Shown here in pieces: positions 19,834-29,790 of a stretch of 64,000 nt of DNA. Position numbers and translations under genes: made by a program. Numbering within the stretch: position 1 is the first letter of the stretch; every line of letters starts with the position of its first letter. The notes under the pieces are model-generated. The model was not told the origin of the DNA. It saw only the letters and a program-made list of their open reading frames with translations, and made no database searches. The DNA comes from Aureibaculum luteum (GTDB lineage: Bacteria; Bacteroidota; Bacteroidia; Flavobacteriales; Flavobacteriaceae), in assembly GCF_003449015.1 (NCBI RefSeq), contig NZ_QRGD01000001.1, forward strand, positions 248,001-312,000, in the 5' to 3' direction.

Positions 19834-21108
19834 ATGTTACAAGTAGCTTTTATTAGAGAAAATAAAGATCACGTACTAAAAGGATTGGCAAAAAGAAATT
19901 TTACCGATGCTAGTAAAAAGATCGAAGAAGTTTTAACTACCGATGAGAACCGAAAAACTATCCAAACTGAATTGGAAAACATTTTGGCAGAATCTAATAA
20001 ACTTTCAAAAGAAATTGGCCTCCTTTTCAAATCTGGAGAGCAACAAAAAGCCACTTTATTAAAAGAAAAAACAGGTCAATTAAAGGAAAGTTCAAAGCAA
20101 TTAAACGAACAATTAGCAACCGCTCAAAATGACTTGGATAATTTACTTTATCAAATCCCAAACATTCCAAACACTCTTGTTCCAGAAGGAAAAGGAGAAG
20201 AAGATAATGAAGAAATTTTTAGCGAAGGTGATATTCCTGAATTACATGATAAAGCCTTGCCACATTGGGAATTGGCAAAGAAATATGACATTATTGATTT
20301 TGAGCTAGGTAATAAAATTACTGGAGCTGGTTTCCCTGTATATAAAGGTAAAGGTGCTAAATTACAACGTGCCTTAATTAATTATTTTTTAGATAAAAAC
20401 ACTGACGCAGGTTATCAAGAAGTTCAAGTTCCTTTAATGGTAAATGAGGCATCTGGCTTTGGCACTGGACAACTTCCAGACAAAGAGGGACAAATGTATC
20501 ATGTAACTGGAGATAATTTGTATTTAATTCCTACAGCAGAAGTCCCTGTTACCAACATGTACAGAGATGTTTTACTAAAAGAAAGTGATTTCCCTATTCT
20601 TCATACAGGATATACACCTTGTTTTAGACGCGAAGCGGGTTCATATGGAGCCCATGTAAGAGGTTTAAACAGATTACATCAATTTGATAAAGTTGAAATA
20701 GTAAGAATTGAGCATCCAAATAAATCTTATGATGCCCTTGACGGGATGGTTAATCACGTAAAAGAAATTTTACAAGAGCTAAAGTTACCTTATCGTATTT
20801 TAAGATTATGTGGTGCGGATATAGGATTTACGTCTGCCCTAACTTATGATTTTGAAGTGTTTTCAACAGCTCAAGACAGATGGCTAGAAATCAGTTCTGT
20901 TTCAAATTTTGAAACGTTTCAAGCAAATCGATTAAAATTACGTTTTAAAAATGAAGATGGGAAAAGTGAATTGGCACATACGCTAAACGGAAGTTCATTA
21001 GCATTACCAAGAGTTTTAGCTGGAATTTTAGAAAATTATCAAACCGAAAATGGAATTGAAATTCCAGAGGTTTTACAAAAATATACAGGTTTCAACACCA
21101 TAGACTGA
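19834..21108 (+). CDS. serS: Seryl-tRNA synthetase
   Basis: 424 residues. The first 110 form the long antiparallel coiled coil that grips tRNA-Ser. The class II catalytic core follows: V-P-L-M-V-N in motif 1, G-Y-T-P-C-F-R-R-E-A-G-S motif 2 (class II Arg), and N-G-S-S-L-A-L-P-R motif 3. It charges tRNA-Ser (and tRNA-Sec where present). Length is standard. A perfect 13-bp inverted repeat follows about 50 bp downstream. Confidence 0.98.
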   Translation: MLQVAFIRENKDHVLKGLAKRNFTDASKKIEEVLTTDENRKTIQTELENILAESNKLSKEIGLLFKSGEQQKATLLKEKTGQLKESSKQLNEQLATAQNDLDNLLYQIPNIPNTLVPEGKGEEDNEEIFSEGDIPELHDKALPHWELAKKYDIIDFELGNKITGAGFPVYKGKGAKLQRALINYFLDKNTDAGYQEVQVPLMVNEASGFGTGQLPDKEGQMYHVTGDNLYLIPTAEVPVTNMYRDVLLKESDFPILHTGYTPCFRREAGSYGAHVRGLNRLHQFDKVEIVRIEHPNKSYDALDGMVNHVKEILQELKLPYRILRLCGADIGFTSALTYDFEVFSTAQDRWLEISSVSNFETFQANRLKLRFKNEDGKSELAHTLNGSSLALPRVLAGILENYQTENGIEIPEVLQKYTGFNTID

Positions 21109-21159
21109 AATATTTCCGATAAATAACATTCAATTATATTATTAAAAAAAAGGAGCAAT

Positions 21160-21191
21160 TGTCGATTCGAAACTAAATTCGAATCGACAAG
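21160..21191. repeat. Perfect 13-bp inverted repeat after serS
   Basis: TTGTCGATTCGAA and TTCGAATCGACAA flank a 6-nt loop. There is no T-tract directly after it (GACGGTC follows), so a normal rho-independent terminator is not certain; it could be an RNA 3'-end structure or a protein-binding site. Confidence 0.6.
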
Positions 21192-21334
21192 ACGGTCTTT
21201 CTAAATCAATTTTGTATCATGATTGAAGGCAATTAGCTTCTAAAACTATAAGCTTATGTTTTTAAACGAAAAAAATATTATCACAGAGAGCTACATAGAA
21301 AAATTCTAATAAAAAAAATTAGAACTTTTAATGA

Positions 21335-21478
21335 CTAATTAGCGACAATAGCCACCATTAATCTTTTATAACGATTTATTTCTAGTAACGCTTTAAAATA
21401 GTCATTGATCTGACCATTTTTCATAAAAAAAGTAGCTTGTTCTTTTGCGTTTTGATGTTGTTGTTTTAACTCGTTCAT
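21335..21478 (-). CDS. Small conserved-looking protein (47 aa)
   Basis: 47 residues from the ATG at 21478: an amphipathic, helix-forming sequence rich in Gln, Lys and Glu (M-N-E-L-K-Q-Q-H-Q-N-A-K-E-Q-A) ending K-R-L-M-V-A-I-V-A-N. A reading from 21532 would add a different, poorly placed N-terminus. It has no signal peptide or membrane segment, so it is probably cytoplasmic. The function is unknown. It lies alone between serS and the divergent TPR gene; my belief that it is real rests on the codon pattern and protein-like composition. Confidence 0.55.
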   Translation of the reverse strand: MNELKQQHQNAKEQATFFMKNGQINDYFKALLEINRYKRLMVAIVAN

Positions 21479-21593
21479 GGTAAAAAAATTAGTTGATTTT
21501 AACTTTAAGGCAATCATTATGCCAAAATGCAAATTGGGTTAAGTAATTTTTTTATCTCACGTATTATTTTTAATTAGTTAAAACTTCTTTTAT

Positions 21594-21601
21594 TACCTTT
21601 G
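21594..21601 (+). promoter_or_regulatory. Candidate -7 element for the TPR gene
   Basis: TACCTTTG matches TAnnTTTG, 40 bp before the ATG at 21642. Confidence 0.55.
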
Positions 21602-21641
21602 AAGCTTATGTCAAATTAATTTCGACACAAGCTATAACGAC

Positions 21642-23426
21642 ATGCCATCTAAAATTATTGTACTGTTTTTTTTAATTTCATCATTTTGTAGTGCACAAAA
21701 TGCTAATTTGGCTAACATGTACTTTGAGCGTGGCGATTATATACTCGCCAAATCACTTTACGAGCAGCTCTATAAAAAAAATGATGTAAGACGCGATTAT
21801 TTTAAACGGTTACTCTCTTGCTACCAGGCACTTGAAAACTACGAAGAAGCTACCTCGCTACTAATTAAACATCAAAAAAAGTTCAGAGATCAAACTAATT
21901 TATGGGTCGAAATAGGTTATAATTTCCAATTACAAGGTAAAACAGAAGAGGCTGTAATAAATTATGAAAAAGCCCTACAATATATTGAAAACGACCCCTA
22001 TCAAGGTAATGTGATGGGCCGTGCTTTTGAGGAAAATCATTTAACTGATTACGCCTTACGATCCTACAAAAGAGCAATGGAGTTGAATCCTAAATTAAAT
22101 TTGGACCTCAACGTTGCCTATCTTTATGGTGAAAAAGCAGATATTGAAAATATGTTTGACAGCTATTTAAACTTAGTTGAAAAAAACGAAAAGTATTATG
22201 CTACGGTACAGCGATATGCTGGAAGATTTATAACTGAAGATAGTGAATACCCTAATAATGTTCTCTTCAGAAAGTTAGTTTTAAAAAGACTACAGAAGAA
22301 TCCGAACAACTCATGGAACAAATTATTGAGTTGGCTATTTACACAACAAAAAGAGTACAACAAAGCTCTAGTTCAAGAAAAAGCTCTTTTCAAAAGAAAT
22401 TCAGAAAATCTGTTCAGAATAGAAGAACTGGGTGACATTGCCTTTTATAACAATGATAACGCTACCGCAAAAGAAGCCTTTAGCTATGTTTTGGTAAATA
22501 CCAAAGATCAAAATTCAATATTAAATGCTCATTACTACTTATTAAATGTGGCTATTAAAACTGCGGTGACAAAGAAAGAAATACAAACTGTTGAAAAACA
22601 GTTTCAAGAATTATTCACTGAATATGGACGTACTTTTACCACTTTAGATTTACAAATGGCTTATGCCGATTTTTTAACTTTCACAAAAAACGAACCTGAA
22701 AAAGCGATTGCTATTTTAAAGGATGCACTAAAAGAAACCACTTCTGATTATCAACATGGTAATTTTAAGTTAAAATTAGGAGATGTATTGGTGTATACAA
22801 ATAGATTTAACGAAGCATTAATCAATTATTCACAAGTACAAACAGATTTAAAAAACAGCTCACTTGCACAAACGGCTCGCTTTAAAGTAGCTCAAACTTC
22901 TTATTTCAAAGGCGATTTTAAATGGGCGTTATCACAATTAAAAGTATTAAAAAAGTCAACATCACAATTAATTGCCAATGATGCCTTAGAACTTCATTTA
23001 TTAATTTCTGATAATATTATAGGTGACACTTTACACACCTCATTAAAAATGTATGCCAAAGCAGATGTATTAGCATATCAAAATAAAACACAAGCAGCTA
23101 TCGATACATTAAACGCTGTTTTAAAAAAATTTAAAGGTGGTGCTATTGAAGATGAAACCATATATAAGCAAGCAGAGCTCTATACTAAAATCAAAAAATA
23201 CAACTTAGCTGAAGGCAATTATTTACAACTAATAGAATTAGATAAAACAGGCATTCTAGTAGATAATTCTTATTTTAAATTGGCCGAATTATACCAAAAC
23301 AACTTAAATAATAGAGATAAGGCAAAAGAAATGTATCAAAAGATTATTTTTGAATTTCCAAATAGTATATATTTAGTTGAGGCAAGAAAACAATTCAGGA
23401 AACTGAGAGGTGATGTGCTTAACTAA
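21642..23426 (+). CDS. Exported TPR-repeat protein
   Basis: 594 residues with a signal peptide (ends about S-A-Q-N, residue 20). The whole mature protein is helical with tetratricopeptide repeats: A-N-M-Y-F-E-R-G-D-Y-I-L-A-K-S-L-Y near the start, further repeats throughout, and L-A-E-L-Y-Q-N-N-L-N-N-R-D-K-A-K near the end. TPR proteins act as scaffolds, here probably in the periplasm. No enzymatic motif is seen. It is followed at 109 bp by DUF4286, rsmA and mgtE. Confidence 0.85.
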   Translation: MPSKIIVLFFLISSFCSAQNANLANMYFERGDYILAKSLYEQLYKKNDVRRDYFKRLLSCYQALENYEEATSLLIKHQKKFRDQTNLWVEIGYNFQLQGKTEEAVINYEKALQYIENDPYQGNVMGRAFEENHLTDYALRSYKRAMELNPKLNLDLNVAYLYGEKADIENMFDSYLNLVEKNEKYYATVQRYAGRFITEDSEYPNNVLFRKLVLKRLQKNPNNSWNKLLSWLFTQQKEYNKALVQEKALFKRNSENLFRIEELGDIAFYNNDNATAKEAFSYVLVNTKDQNSILNAHYYLLNVAIKTAVTKKEIQTVEKQFQELFTEYGRTFTTLDLQMAYADFLTFTKNEPEKAIAILKDALKETTSDYQHGNFKLKLGDVLVYTNRFNEALINYSQVQTDLKNSSLAQTARFKVAQTSYFKGDFKWALSQLKVLKKSTSQLIANDALELHLLISDNIIGDTLHTSLKMYAKADVLAYQNKTQAAIDTLNAVLKKFKGGAIEDETIYKQAELYTKIKKYNLAEGNYLQLIELDKTGILVDNSYFKLAELYQNNLNNRDKAKEMYQKIIFEFPNSIYLVEARKQFRKLRGDVLN

Positions 23427-23535
23427 TAATACTATTACTAAATTATATTTAGGAATAATCAAAACTAATTCAAATTTATAACAAGTAACAAAACTTGATG
23501 CTCTGCATCTATTTATTAAAATAATTAAATAATAA

Positions 23536-23862
23536 ATGTATATCTATAATGTAACTATAAACATAGACAGTTCTATTGAGCAAGAATGGCTTAAATGGAT
23601 GCAAAAAGAACACATACCTCAAATGTTAGAAACAGGTAAGTTTTTTGAAGCTAAAATGTGTCAAGTAATGGTTCAAGAAGAAACGGGCGTTACCTATTCT
23701 ATTCAGTATACTGCTGAAGACAAAGAAGCAGTAGAAAGGTATTATAAAGAAGATGCAGACGAGCTTAGGCAAGAAACTACAAAATTATTTGGCAGTAAAT
23801 TTGTAGCATTTAGAACAGAATTAAAGGTAGTAAATCACGTTAAGAATTTTATAAAATCATAA
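23536..23862 (+). CDS. DUF4286 family protein
   Basis: 108 residues matching the small DUF4286 family of Bacteroidota: [10 protein letters not shown] at the start, then W-x2-W-M-x2-E-H-I-P-x-M, and Q-Y-T-A-E-D-K-E-A in the middle. It has the look of a dimeric alpha-beta barrel (ferredoxin-like) fold. The function is not known. It is 8 bp upstream of rsmA and probably co-transcribed with rsmA and mgtE. Confidence 0.85.
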   Translation: MYIYNVTINIDSSIEQEWLKWMQKEHIPQMLETGKFFEAKMCQVMVQEETGVTYSIQYTAEDKEAVERYYKEDADELRQETTKLFGSKFVAFRTELKVVNHVKNFIKS

Positions 23863-23870
23863 ATGATTCA

Positions 23871-24647
23871 ATGTCAGTAAGAGCAAAAAAACACTTAGGT
23901 CAACACTTCTTAAAAGATGAAAATATAGCGAAAAAAATCGCTGATACACTTACTGAAAACAATTACGATACGGTTCTTGAAATAGGTCCTGGTATGGGCG
24001 TATTGACTAAATATTTATTGCAAAAAAAACTAACTACACACGTAATAGAAATTGATACAGAATCTGTAGAATACCTAAAAGCCCACTATCTCAATTTAGC
24101 AGATAGAATTATTTCAAAAGATTTTTTAAAGTTAGATATTAGCACCATTTTCGACAATGAACAATTTGCTATTATAGGCAATTTTCCATATAATATATCT
24201 ACCCAAATCGTTTTTAAAACTATTGAAAACAGAAATCTCATTCCTGAATTATGTGGAATGTTTCAAAAGGAAGTTGCCAAACGTATTGCTGAAAAACCAG
24301 GTAGTAAAGCTTACGGTATTCTATCCGTTTTAACTCAAGCATTTTATGATGCTGAATATTTATTTACTGTTCCCCCAACTGTTTTTAACCCACCACCAAA
24401 GGTAGATTCAGGTGTTATTCGTTTAATCCGTAAAGAAAATTATAACCTTCCAGTAGACGAAAAGCTTTTCTTTAAAGTTGTAAAAACTGCATTTAACCAA
24501 CGAAGAAAAACAATGCGGAACAGCTTAAAATCATTCAATTTATCAGATAAATTAAGAGAAGATACTATATTTGCCCAACGCCCAGAACAATTATCTGTTG
24601 AGGAGTTTATAAACCTTACTAAAAGTATAGCAAACGATGCCATTTGA
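23871..24647 (+). CDS. rsmA: 16S rRNA (A1518/A1519) dimethyltransferase
   Basis: 258 residues. Signature stretches are K-K-H-L-G-Q-H-F-L near the N-terminus, the SAM-binding [10 protein letters not shown] (residues 37-46), and the catalytic N-F-P-Y-N-I-S motif. It dimethylates two adenines in helix 45 of 16S rRNA during 30S maturation. The 3' end overlaps mgtE by 11 bp, so translation is probably coupled. Confidence 0.97.
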   Translation: MSVRAKKHLGQHFLKDENIAKKIADTLTENNYDTVLEIGPGMGVLTKYLLQKKLTTHVIEIDTESVEYLKAHYLNLADRIISKDFLKLDISTIFDNEQFAIIGNFPYNISTQIVFKTIENRNLIPELCGMFQKEVAKRIAEKPGSKAYGILSVLTQAFYDAEYLFTVPPTVFNPPPKVDSGVIRLIRKENYNLPVDEKLFFKVVKTAFNQRRKTMRNSLKSFNLSDKLREDTIFAQRPEQLSVEEFINLTKSIANDAI

Positions 24648-25986
24648 AATTACAGATGAACTGATTAAACAAATTGAAGAGCTTATCTTAAAACAAGATA
24701 ATGAAACACTCTTAGGTTTGCTGGCAGAGGAGCATCATGCAGATATTGCAGAACTACTAGAGGACTTAAATCTAGAAGAGGCTACTTATATCATAAAATT
24801 ATTAGATAGTGAAATAACATCAGACATTTTAATGGAAATGGATGAAGACGATCGTGAGAAAGTCTTAAAGAACCTATCGTCCAAAGAAATTGCAAAAGAG
24901 CTTGATGAATTAGACACCGATGATGCGGCGGATATGATTGCCGAACTTCCTGAAGAACGTCAGGAAAAAGTAATTTCAAAAATTGAAGATGAGGAGCATA
25001 AAGCTGATATAAAAGAGTTACTAAAATATGACGAAAATACGGCAGGTGGTTTAATGGCGAAAGAGCTGGTTAAAGTATATGAAAACTGGAATGTATTAAA
25101 ATGTGTGCGAGAAATGAGAGCACAGGCAGAATTTGTTACACGTGTACATTCTATTTATGTGGTTGATGAAAATGACAAATTAAAAGGAAGACTTTCTTTA
25201 AAAGATTTATTAGTAACCTCAACAAAAACACATATTTCTGAAATTTATATTCCAAAAGTTGATTCAGCAAATGTTCATGACAAGGCAGAAGATGTAGCTA
25301 GGGTAATGCAAAAATATGACTTGGAAGCGATACCAGTGGTTGACGATAAAAATCATTTACTAGGTAGAATTACCATTGATGATATTGTTGATGTAATTAA
25401 AGACGAAGCTGATAAAGATTATCAAATGGCAGCCGGTCTATCACAGGATGTAGAAGCAGATGATACACTATGGCAGCACACTAGAGCTCGATTACCTTGG
25501 TTATTTTTGGGACTATTGGGAGGAATTGGGGCTGCTTCCATTATGGGCGGATTTGAAGACCTCATTAGTAAACATGCAGTACTTTTCTTTTTTACCCCAT
25601 TAATTGCAGCTACTGCTGGAAATGTTGGAGTGCAATCTTCAGCTATTATTGTTCAAGGTTTGGCCAATAACGACCTAAAAGGTAGTATTGGAGAAAGACT
25701 ATTTAAAGAATTCTCTCTATCGCTAATAAACGGTTTAGCACTATCATTATTTTTACTTCTCTTTACATGGATTTGGAAAGGAAATATGCTCACTTCCATA
25801 GCAATTTCTATATCTTTATTCTCGGTAATAGTTGTAGCGGGTATAATAGGAACTTTTATTCCGTTATTTTTAAACAAACGAGATATAGACCCAGCCTTAG
25901 CTACGGGACCATTTATAACTACAAGTAATGATATTTTTGGTATCCTAATTTACTTTTGGATTGCCAAAATGGTGTTGGGTATTTAA
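24637..25986 (+). CDS. mgtE: Magnesium transporter MgtE
   Basis: 449 residues. The acidic N domain ([25 protein letters not shown]) is followed by two CBS repeats (about 130-255) and a five-helix membrane domain with [12 protein letters not shown] at the pore. Mg2+-sensing by the N and CBS domains gates the channel. It overlaps rsmA by 11 bp. Its stop codon shares the bases TTAA with the convergent zinc-ribbon gene. Confidence 0.96.
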   Translation: MPFEITDELIKQIEELILKQDNETLLGLLAEEHHADIAELLEDLNLEEATYIIKLLDSEITSDILMEMDEDDREKVLKNLSSKEIAKELDELDTDDAADMIAELPEERQEKVISKIEDEEHKADIKELLKYDENTAGGLMAKELVKVYENWNVLKCVREMRAQAEFVTRVHSIYVVDENDKLKGRLSLKDLLVTSTKTHISEIYIPKVDSANVHDKAEDVARVMQKYDLEAIPVVDDKNHLLGRITIDDIVDVIKDEADKDYQMAAGLSQDVEADDTLWQHTRARLPWLFLGLLGGIGAASIMGGFEDLISKHAVLFFFTPLIAATAGNVGVQSSAIIVQGLANNDLKGSIGERLFKEFSLSLINGLALSLFLLLFTWIWKGNMLTSIAISISLFSVIVVAGIIGTFIPLFLNKRDIDPALATGPFITTSNDIFGILIYFWIAKMVLGI

Positions 25987-26192
25987 TTTGTAAACAAATC
26001 AAATATATTACTTAAAGCACTTGTCTTCGCTTTATAAAATTCAGTATAAGAACATTTTTCACAAGTTACCGAAGTATATTTTTGACTTTGAACATCAAAA
26101 ATTTTACTGAGCGTTCCTCCAGTTCCTCTCATCTGCCCTACTTTATAAGTTCTGTTATTACATTTTGGACAGCTATAATTTAATTTTCCCAT
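25983..26192 (-). CDS. Small zinc-ribbon protein
   Basis: 69 residues with two CxxC pairs (C-P-K-C near the N-terminus and C-E-K-C about 30 residues later), together a zinc ribbon, plus the conserved G-Q-M-R-G-T-G-G stretch between them. Such proteins are common in Bacteroidota and are annotated only as zinc-ribbon or nucleic-acid-binding proteins. No partner is indicated: it is transcribed towards mgtE, and its last four bases overlap the mgtE stop. Confidence 0.85.
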   Translation of the reverse strand: MGKLNYSCPKCNNRTYKVGQMRGTGGTLSKIFDVQSQKYTSVTCEKCSYTEFYKAKTSALSNIFDLFTN

Positions 26193-26281
26193 TTTTATGA
26201 TTGTTTTATGTTACAACTATAAGTAGTGAAAATTAGTAAAACGTTACAGTAATCAAGGTACTTCACTATTATTATTTTCCC

Positions 26282-26289
26282 TACTTTTG
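26282..26289 (+). promoter_or_regulatory. Candidate -7 element of glnS promoter
   Basis: TACTTTTG matches TAnnTTTG, 24 bp before the glnS ATG. Confidence 0.55.
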
Positions 26290-26313
26290 TAGCCTATTTC
26301 AAATTAATATTGG

Positions 26314-28434
26314 ATGTCTGAAGAAAAAAAATCGCTCAATTTTTTAGAGCAAATCATTGAAGAAGATTTGGCTAACGGGCTTACTAAAGATAAATTACAC
26401 TTCCGTTTTCCACCAGAACCAAATGGGTACCTCCATATTGGACACGCTGCATCAATTTGCTTAAATTTCGGATTAGGAATAAAGTATAATGCACCCGTAA
26501 ATTTACGTTTTGACGATACCAATCCTGCCAAAGAAGAACAGGAATATGTAGATGCCATAAAAAAAGACATACAATGGTTAGGCTTTAAATGGGCTAACGA
26601 ATTCTATTCGTCAGATTATTTTCAACAGCTATATGACTGGAGCATACAACTTATTAATGATGGATTGGCTTATGTTGATGATCAATCATCTGAAGAAATG
26701 GCCATCCAAAAAGGCACACCTACTGAAGTTGGAACTAATAGTCCAAATAGAGATAGAAGTATTGAAGAGAACCTAGAATTATTCATGAAAATGAAAAATG
26801 GTGAATTTCAAGAAGGATCTCATGTATTACGTGCAAAAATTGACATGGAGCATGTAAATATGCATATGCGTGACCCAATTATGTACCGTATTTTGAAGAA
26901 ACATCATCACAGAACTGGAGATGATTGGTGTATTTATCCAATGTATGACTGGACCCATGGTGAATCTGATTATATTGAACAAATTTCTCATTCAATTTGC
27001 ACCTTAGAGTTTAAAAGCCATAGAGAGTTGTATGATTGGTATGTTGATCAAGTATATTCTGGTGATAACCTAAGACCTAAACAACGTGAATTTGCTCGTC
27101 GTAATTTGAGTTATACGGTAATGAGTAAACGTAAATTACTCCAATTAGTACAAGAAGGACATGTAAATGGGTGGGATGACCCTAGAATGCCTACCATTTC
27201 AGGATTACGTAGAAGAGGTTACACGCCAAACTCAATTAAAAAATTTAGTGAAATTGCAGGTATTTCAAAACGTGATAATGTGACCGATGTGGCATTACTA
27301 GAGTTTTGTATTAAAGATGATTTAAACAAAACTGCCCCAAGAGTTATGGCCGTTTTAAATCCTGTAAAAGTGATCATTACAAATTATCTAGAAGGTAAAG
27401 AAGAATGGTTAACTGCAGAAAACAATCCTGAAGATGATAATGCAGGTAACAGAGAAGTTCCTTTTTCTAGAGAACTTTATATTGAGAAAGAGGATTTTAG
27501 AGAAGAAGCTAATAAAAAATTCTTTAGATTAAAATTAGGTAAAGAAGTACGTTTAAAAAACGCATATATTATTAAAGCGGAATCCGTAGTAAAAGATGAG
27601 CATGGAGAAATTATGGAGATACATTGTACTTACGACCCTCTATCTAGAAGTGGTAGTGGTACGGAAGAAAGCCAACGTAGAGTAAAAGGCACATTGCATT
27701 GGGTATCTATTGCTCATGCAATTAAAACGGAAGTTAGATTATATGACCGATTGTTTATTGATGAAGCACCGGACAGCCATAAAGACAAAGATTTTAAAGA
27801 ATTTATAAATCCGAATTCTTTAGAATTAAATACAAATGCTTTTGTGGAACCTAGTCTAAAAGAAGCATCTATCGGTGATAGGTTTCAGTTTCAACGTTTA
27901 GGCTACTTTTGTGTAGATGATAACAATACCGCAGAACATTTAGTCTTTAATAGAACCGTACCCTTAAACGACAGTTGGGCTAAAATAGAAAAAAAAGGGG
28001 AACAGAAAAAACCCGTTAACAATAACTCTATCAATGAATTATTAGCTATTTCTGGTAAATATTTAAAGTCAAAAGATAATGATGATCGATTGAGTTTATT
28101 AGATAAAATGTCTGATTTAAGCAAAAAAATTGAATTTAAAAACTTGCCTGACTTATTAAAAACGGCGGCTAGCAATAAAGAATATTTCACTTATTTAGTT
28201 GTTTTTAATAACTCAAATGCGTTAGAAAACCTAGTTAAAGATTATTCTAATATAGTGACAGAATTTATTAGTTCTGCATTACAAATGAAAAACTCTTATG
28301 TACGTTACCAGGCAGTGGACTTTATATATATCAATAATAGTTTGAAAGATAATTTTATCACGATACTAAAAGGTATGGAAGCTGAGGAGCGGAATTCTAT
28401 GATTGCTGATCGTTTGAAACTAATTTTAAACTAA
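26314..28434 (+). CDS. glnS: Glutaminyl-tRNA synthetase with C-terminal extension
   Basis: 706 residues. The class I core shows P-N-G-Y-L-H-I-G-H (HIGH motif), Y-D-W-T-H-G-E-S-D-Y, and V-M-S-K-R-K-L (KMSKS equivalent). The anticodon-binding beta barrels end near F-N-R-T-V-P-L-N-D-S-W at about residue 555. It charges tRNA-Gln. Bacterial GlnRS is usually about 550-560 residues; here some 140 further residues (about 566-706) form an unassigned, mainly helical domain. It does not look like the YqeY domain known as a C-terminal fusion in some GlnRS. No frameshift or stop separates the two parts. Confidence 0.96.
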   Translation: MSEEKKSLNFLEQIIEEDLANGLTKDKLHFRFPPEPNGYLHIGHAASICLNFGLGIKYNAPVNLRFDDTNPAKEEQEYVDAIKKDIQWLGFKWANEFYSSDYFQQLYDWSIQLINDGLAYVDDQSSEEMAIQKGTPTEVGTNSPNRDRSIEENLELFMKMKNGEFQEGSHVLRAKIDMEHVNMHMRDPIMYRILKKHHHRTGDDWCIYPMYDWTHGESDYIEQISHSICTLEFKSHRELYDWYVDQVYSGDNLRPKQREFARRNLSYTVMSKRKLLQLVQEGHVNGWDDPRMPTISGLRRRGYTPNSIKKFSEIAGISKRDNVTDVALLEFCIKDDLNKTAPRVMAVLNPVKVIITNYLEGKEEWLTAENNPEDDNAGNREVPFSRELYIEKEDFREEANKKFFRLKLGKEVRLKNAYIIKAESVVKDEHGEIMEIHCTYDPLSRSGSGTEESQRRVKGTLHWVSIAHAIKTEVRLYDRLFIDEAPDSHKDKDFKEFINPNSLELNTNAFVEPSLKEASIGDRFQFQRLGYFCVDDNNTAEHLVFNRTVPLNDSWAKIEKKGEQKKPVNNNSINELLAISGKYLKSKDNDDRLSLLDKMSDLSKKIEFKNLPDLLKTAASNKEYFTYLVVFNNSNALENLVKDYSNIVTEFISSALQMKNSYVRYQAVDFIYINNSLKDNFITILKGMEAEERNSMIADRLKLILN

Positions 28435-28640
28435 AAATATTAAACTGAGGTGTTGTTCCTTTGGAATCCTTAATTTGTATTATTATCACACAAGATTGCA
28501 ACTCCATAGAACTGATTTAATTTAATTATATTTATTCAAGCGAATCAACGGCTTTGTTACAGTATTATTTTATAGATTAGTTATGCCCATTTGGTGCTTA
28601 ATTATAAATCGTTATTCATATAAAATCGTAGAGACCACAT

Positions 28641-29618
28641 TTGAAAATCATAGAGCAAATAAAACTTCCTATTAAAGAGGAAATGGATTTTTTTGAAGAC
28701 AAATTCAAAGCTTCAATGATTTCTAATGTGCCATTGTTAAATAAAATAACGCATTTTATTATTCGTAGAAAAGGCAAACAAATGCGACCTATGTTCGTTT
28801 TTTTGGTTGCTAAAATGGTTTCTGGTGGTAAGGTAAATGACCGTACCTATAGAGGAGCGTCTTGTATTGAATTGATACATACAGCCACCTTAGTACATGA
28901 TGATGTAGTTGATGATAGTAACCGTAGACGCGGTTTCTTTTCTATTAATGCGTTATGGAAAAATAAAATTGCTGTGTTAGTAGGCGATTTTTTATTATCT
29001 AAAGGCGTTTTGTTATCCATTGACCATAGTGATTTTGATATTTTAAAACTGATCTCGGTTGCTGTACGAGAAATGAGTGAAGGCGAATTACTTCAGATTG
29101 AAAAAGCGAGAAAACTAGACATTACTGAAGATATCTATTTTGAAATTATCCGACAAAAAACCGCTACTTTAATTGCTGCTTGTTGTGGTATTGGAGCTTC
29201 ATCTGTAAATGCCACTCAAGAAGAAGTTGAAAAAATGCGAAAATTTGGTGAAATTATAGGAATTGCTTTTCAAATTAAAGATGATCTTTTCGACTATTCA
29301 GAAGCTAATATAGGCAAACCAACGGGTATTGATATTAAAGAGCAAAAAATGACATTGCCTTTAATTTATACTTTAAATAATTGTTCTGAAAAAAATAAAA
29401 AATGGATAATCAACTCTGTAAAAAATCATAATAAAAATAAGAAACGTGTTAAGGAAGTTATTGACTTTGTAAAAGACAATGGAGGTATCGATTATACCAT
29501 TAAAAAAATGAACACCTACCATTTAGAAGCTTTGGCTATTTTAGATTCTTATCCCGATTCACAGTATAAAAAATCATTGACAGAAATGGTTAATTATGTA
29601 ATTGAGCGAAAAATTTAG
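28641..29618 (+). CDS. Polyprenyl diphosphate synthase
   Basis: 325 residues starting at TTG (28641); family members commonly start with the same M-K-I-x-E-Q-I-K sequence, which supports this start over the ATG 14 codons later. The two aspartate-rich motifs are H-D-D-V-V-D-D (first) and F-Q-I-K-D-D-L-F-D-Y (second), with R-K-G-K-Q-M-R-P upstream. It extends allylic diphosphates with IPP, probably for the menaquinone side chain or undecaprenyl-like carriers; chain length cannot be read. The upstream 206 bp (28435-28640) show no gene. Confidence 0.95.
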   Translation: MKIIEQIKLPIKEEMDFFEDKFKASMISNVPLLNKITHFIIRRKGKQMRPMFVFLVAKMVSGGKVNDRTYRGASCIELIHTATLVHDDVVDDSNRRRGFFSINALWKNKIAVLVGDFLLSKGVLLSIDHSDFDILKLISVAVREMSEGELLQIEKARKLDITEDIYFEIIRQKTATLIAACCGIGASSVNATQEEVEKMRKFGEIIGIAFQIKDDLFDYSEANIGKPTGIDIKEQKMTLPLIYTLNNCSEKNKKWIINSVKNHNKNKKRVKEVIDFVKDNGGIDYTIKKMNTYHLEALAILDSYPDSQYKKSLTEMVNYVIERKI

Positions 29619-29658
29619 CAATCTAAAATACAATACCGTTTTTATTAGACTCCAAACT

Positions 29659-29676
29659 TAATTCACAAGTGAATTA
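29659..29676. repeat. Short palindrome upstream of the papain-like lipoprotein gene
   Basis: TAATTCAC and GTGAATTA, 8-bp arms around AA, followed by a partial copy of the half-site (TTTCACAAATTAAAT). Position and symmetry suggest a possible operator, but no T-tract or promoter is clearly tied to it. Confidence 0.35.
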
Positions 29677-29790
29677 CCATTTTCACAAATTAAATTCTAA
29701 TATTATAATAATTTGGAACGAAATTTGATGAATTCTTATCAATCATCGCTAAGAAAAGAAATATTACTATTAATTTTAAAATGGTTTCAC

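Noticed and set aside
27903-28190. 95-codon frame antisense to the glnS extension
   Set aside because: The glnS frame reads through this region without interruption; the reverse frame is a shadow.
28435-28640. Gap before the polyprenyl synthase gene checked for a tRNA or small RNA
   Set aside because: No cloverleaf, no strong hairpin and no T-tract were found; it seems plain AT-rich spacer.
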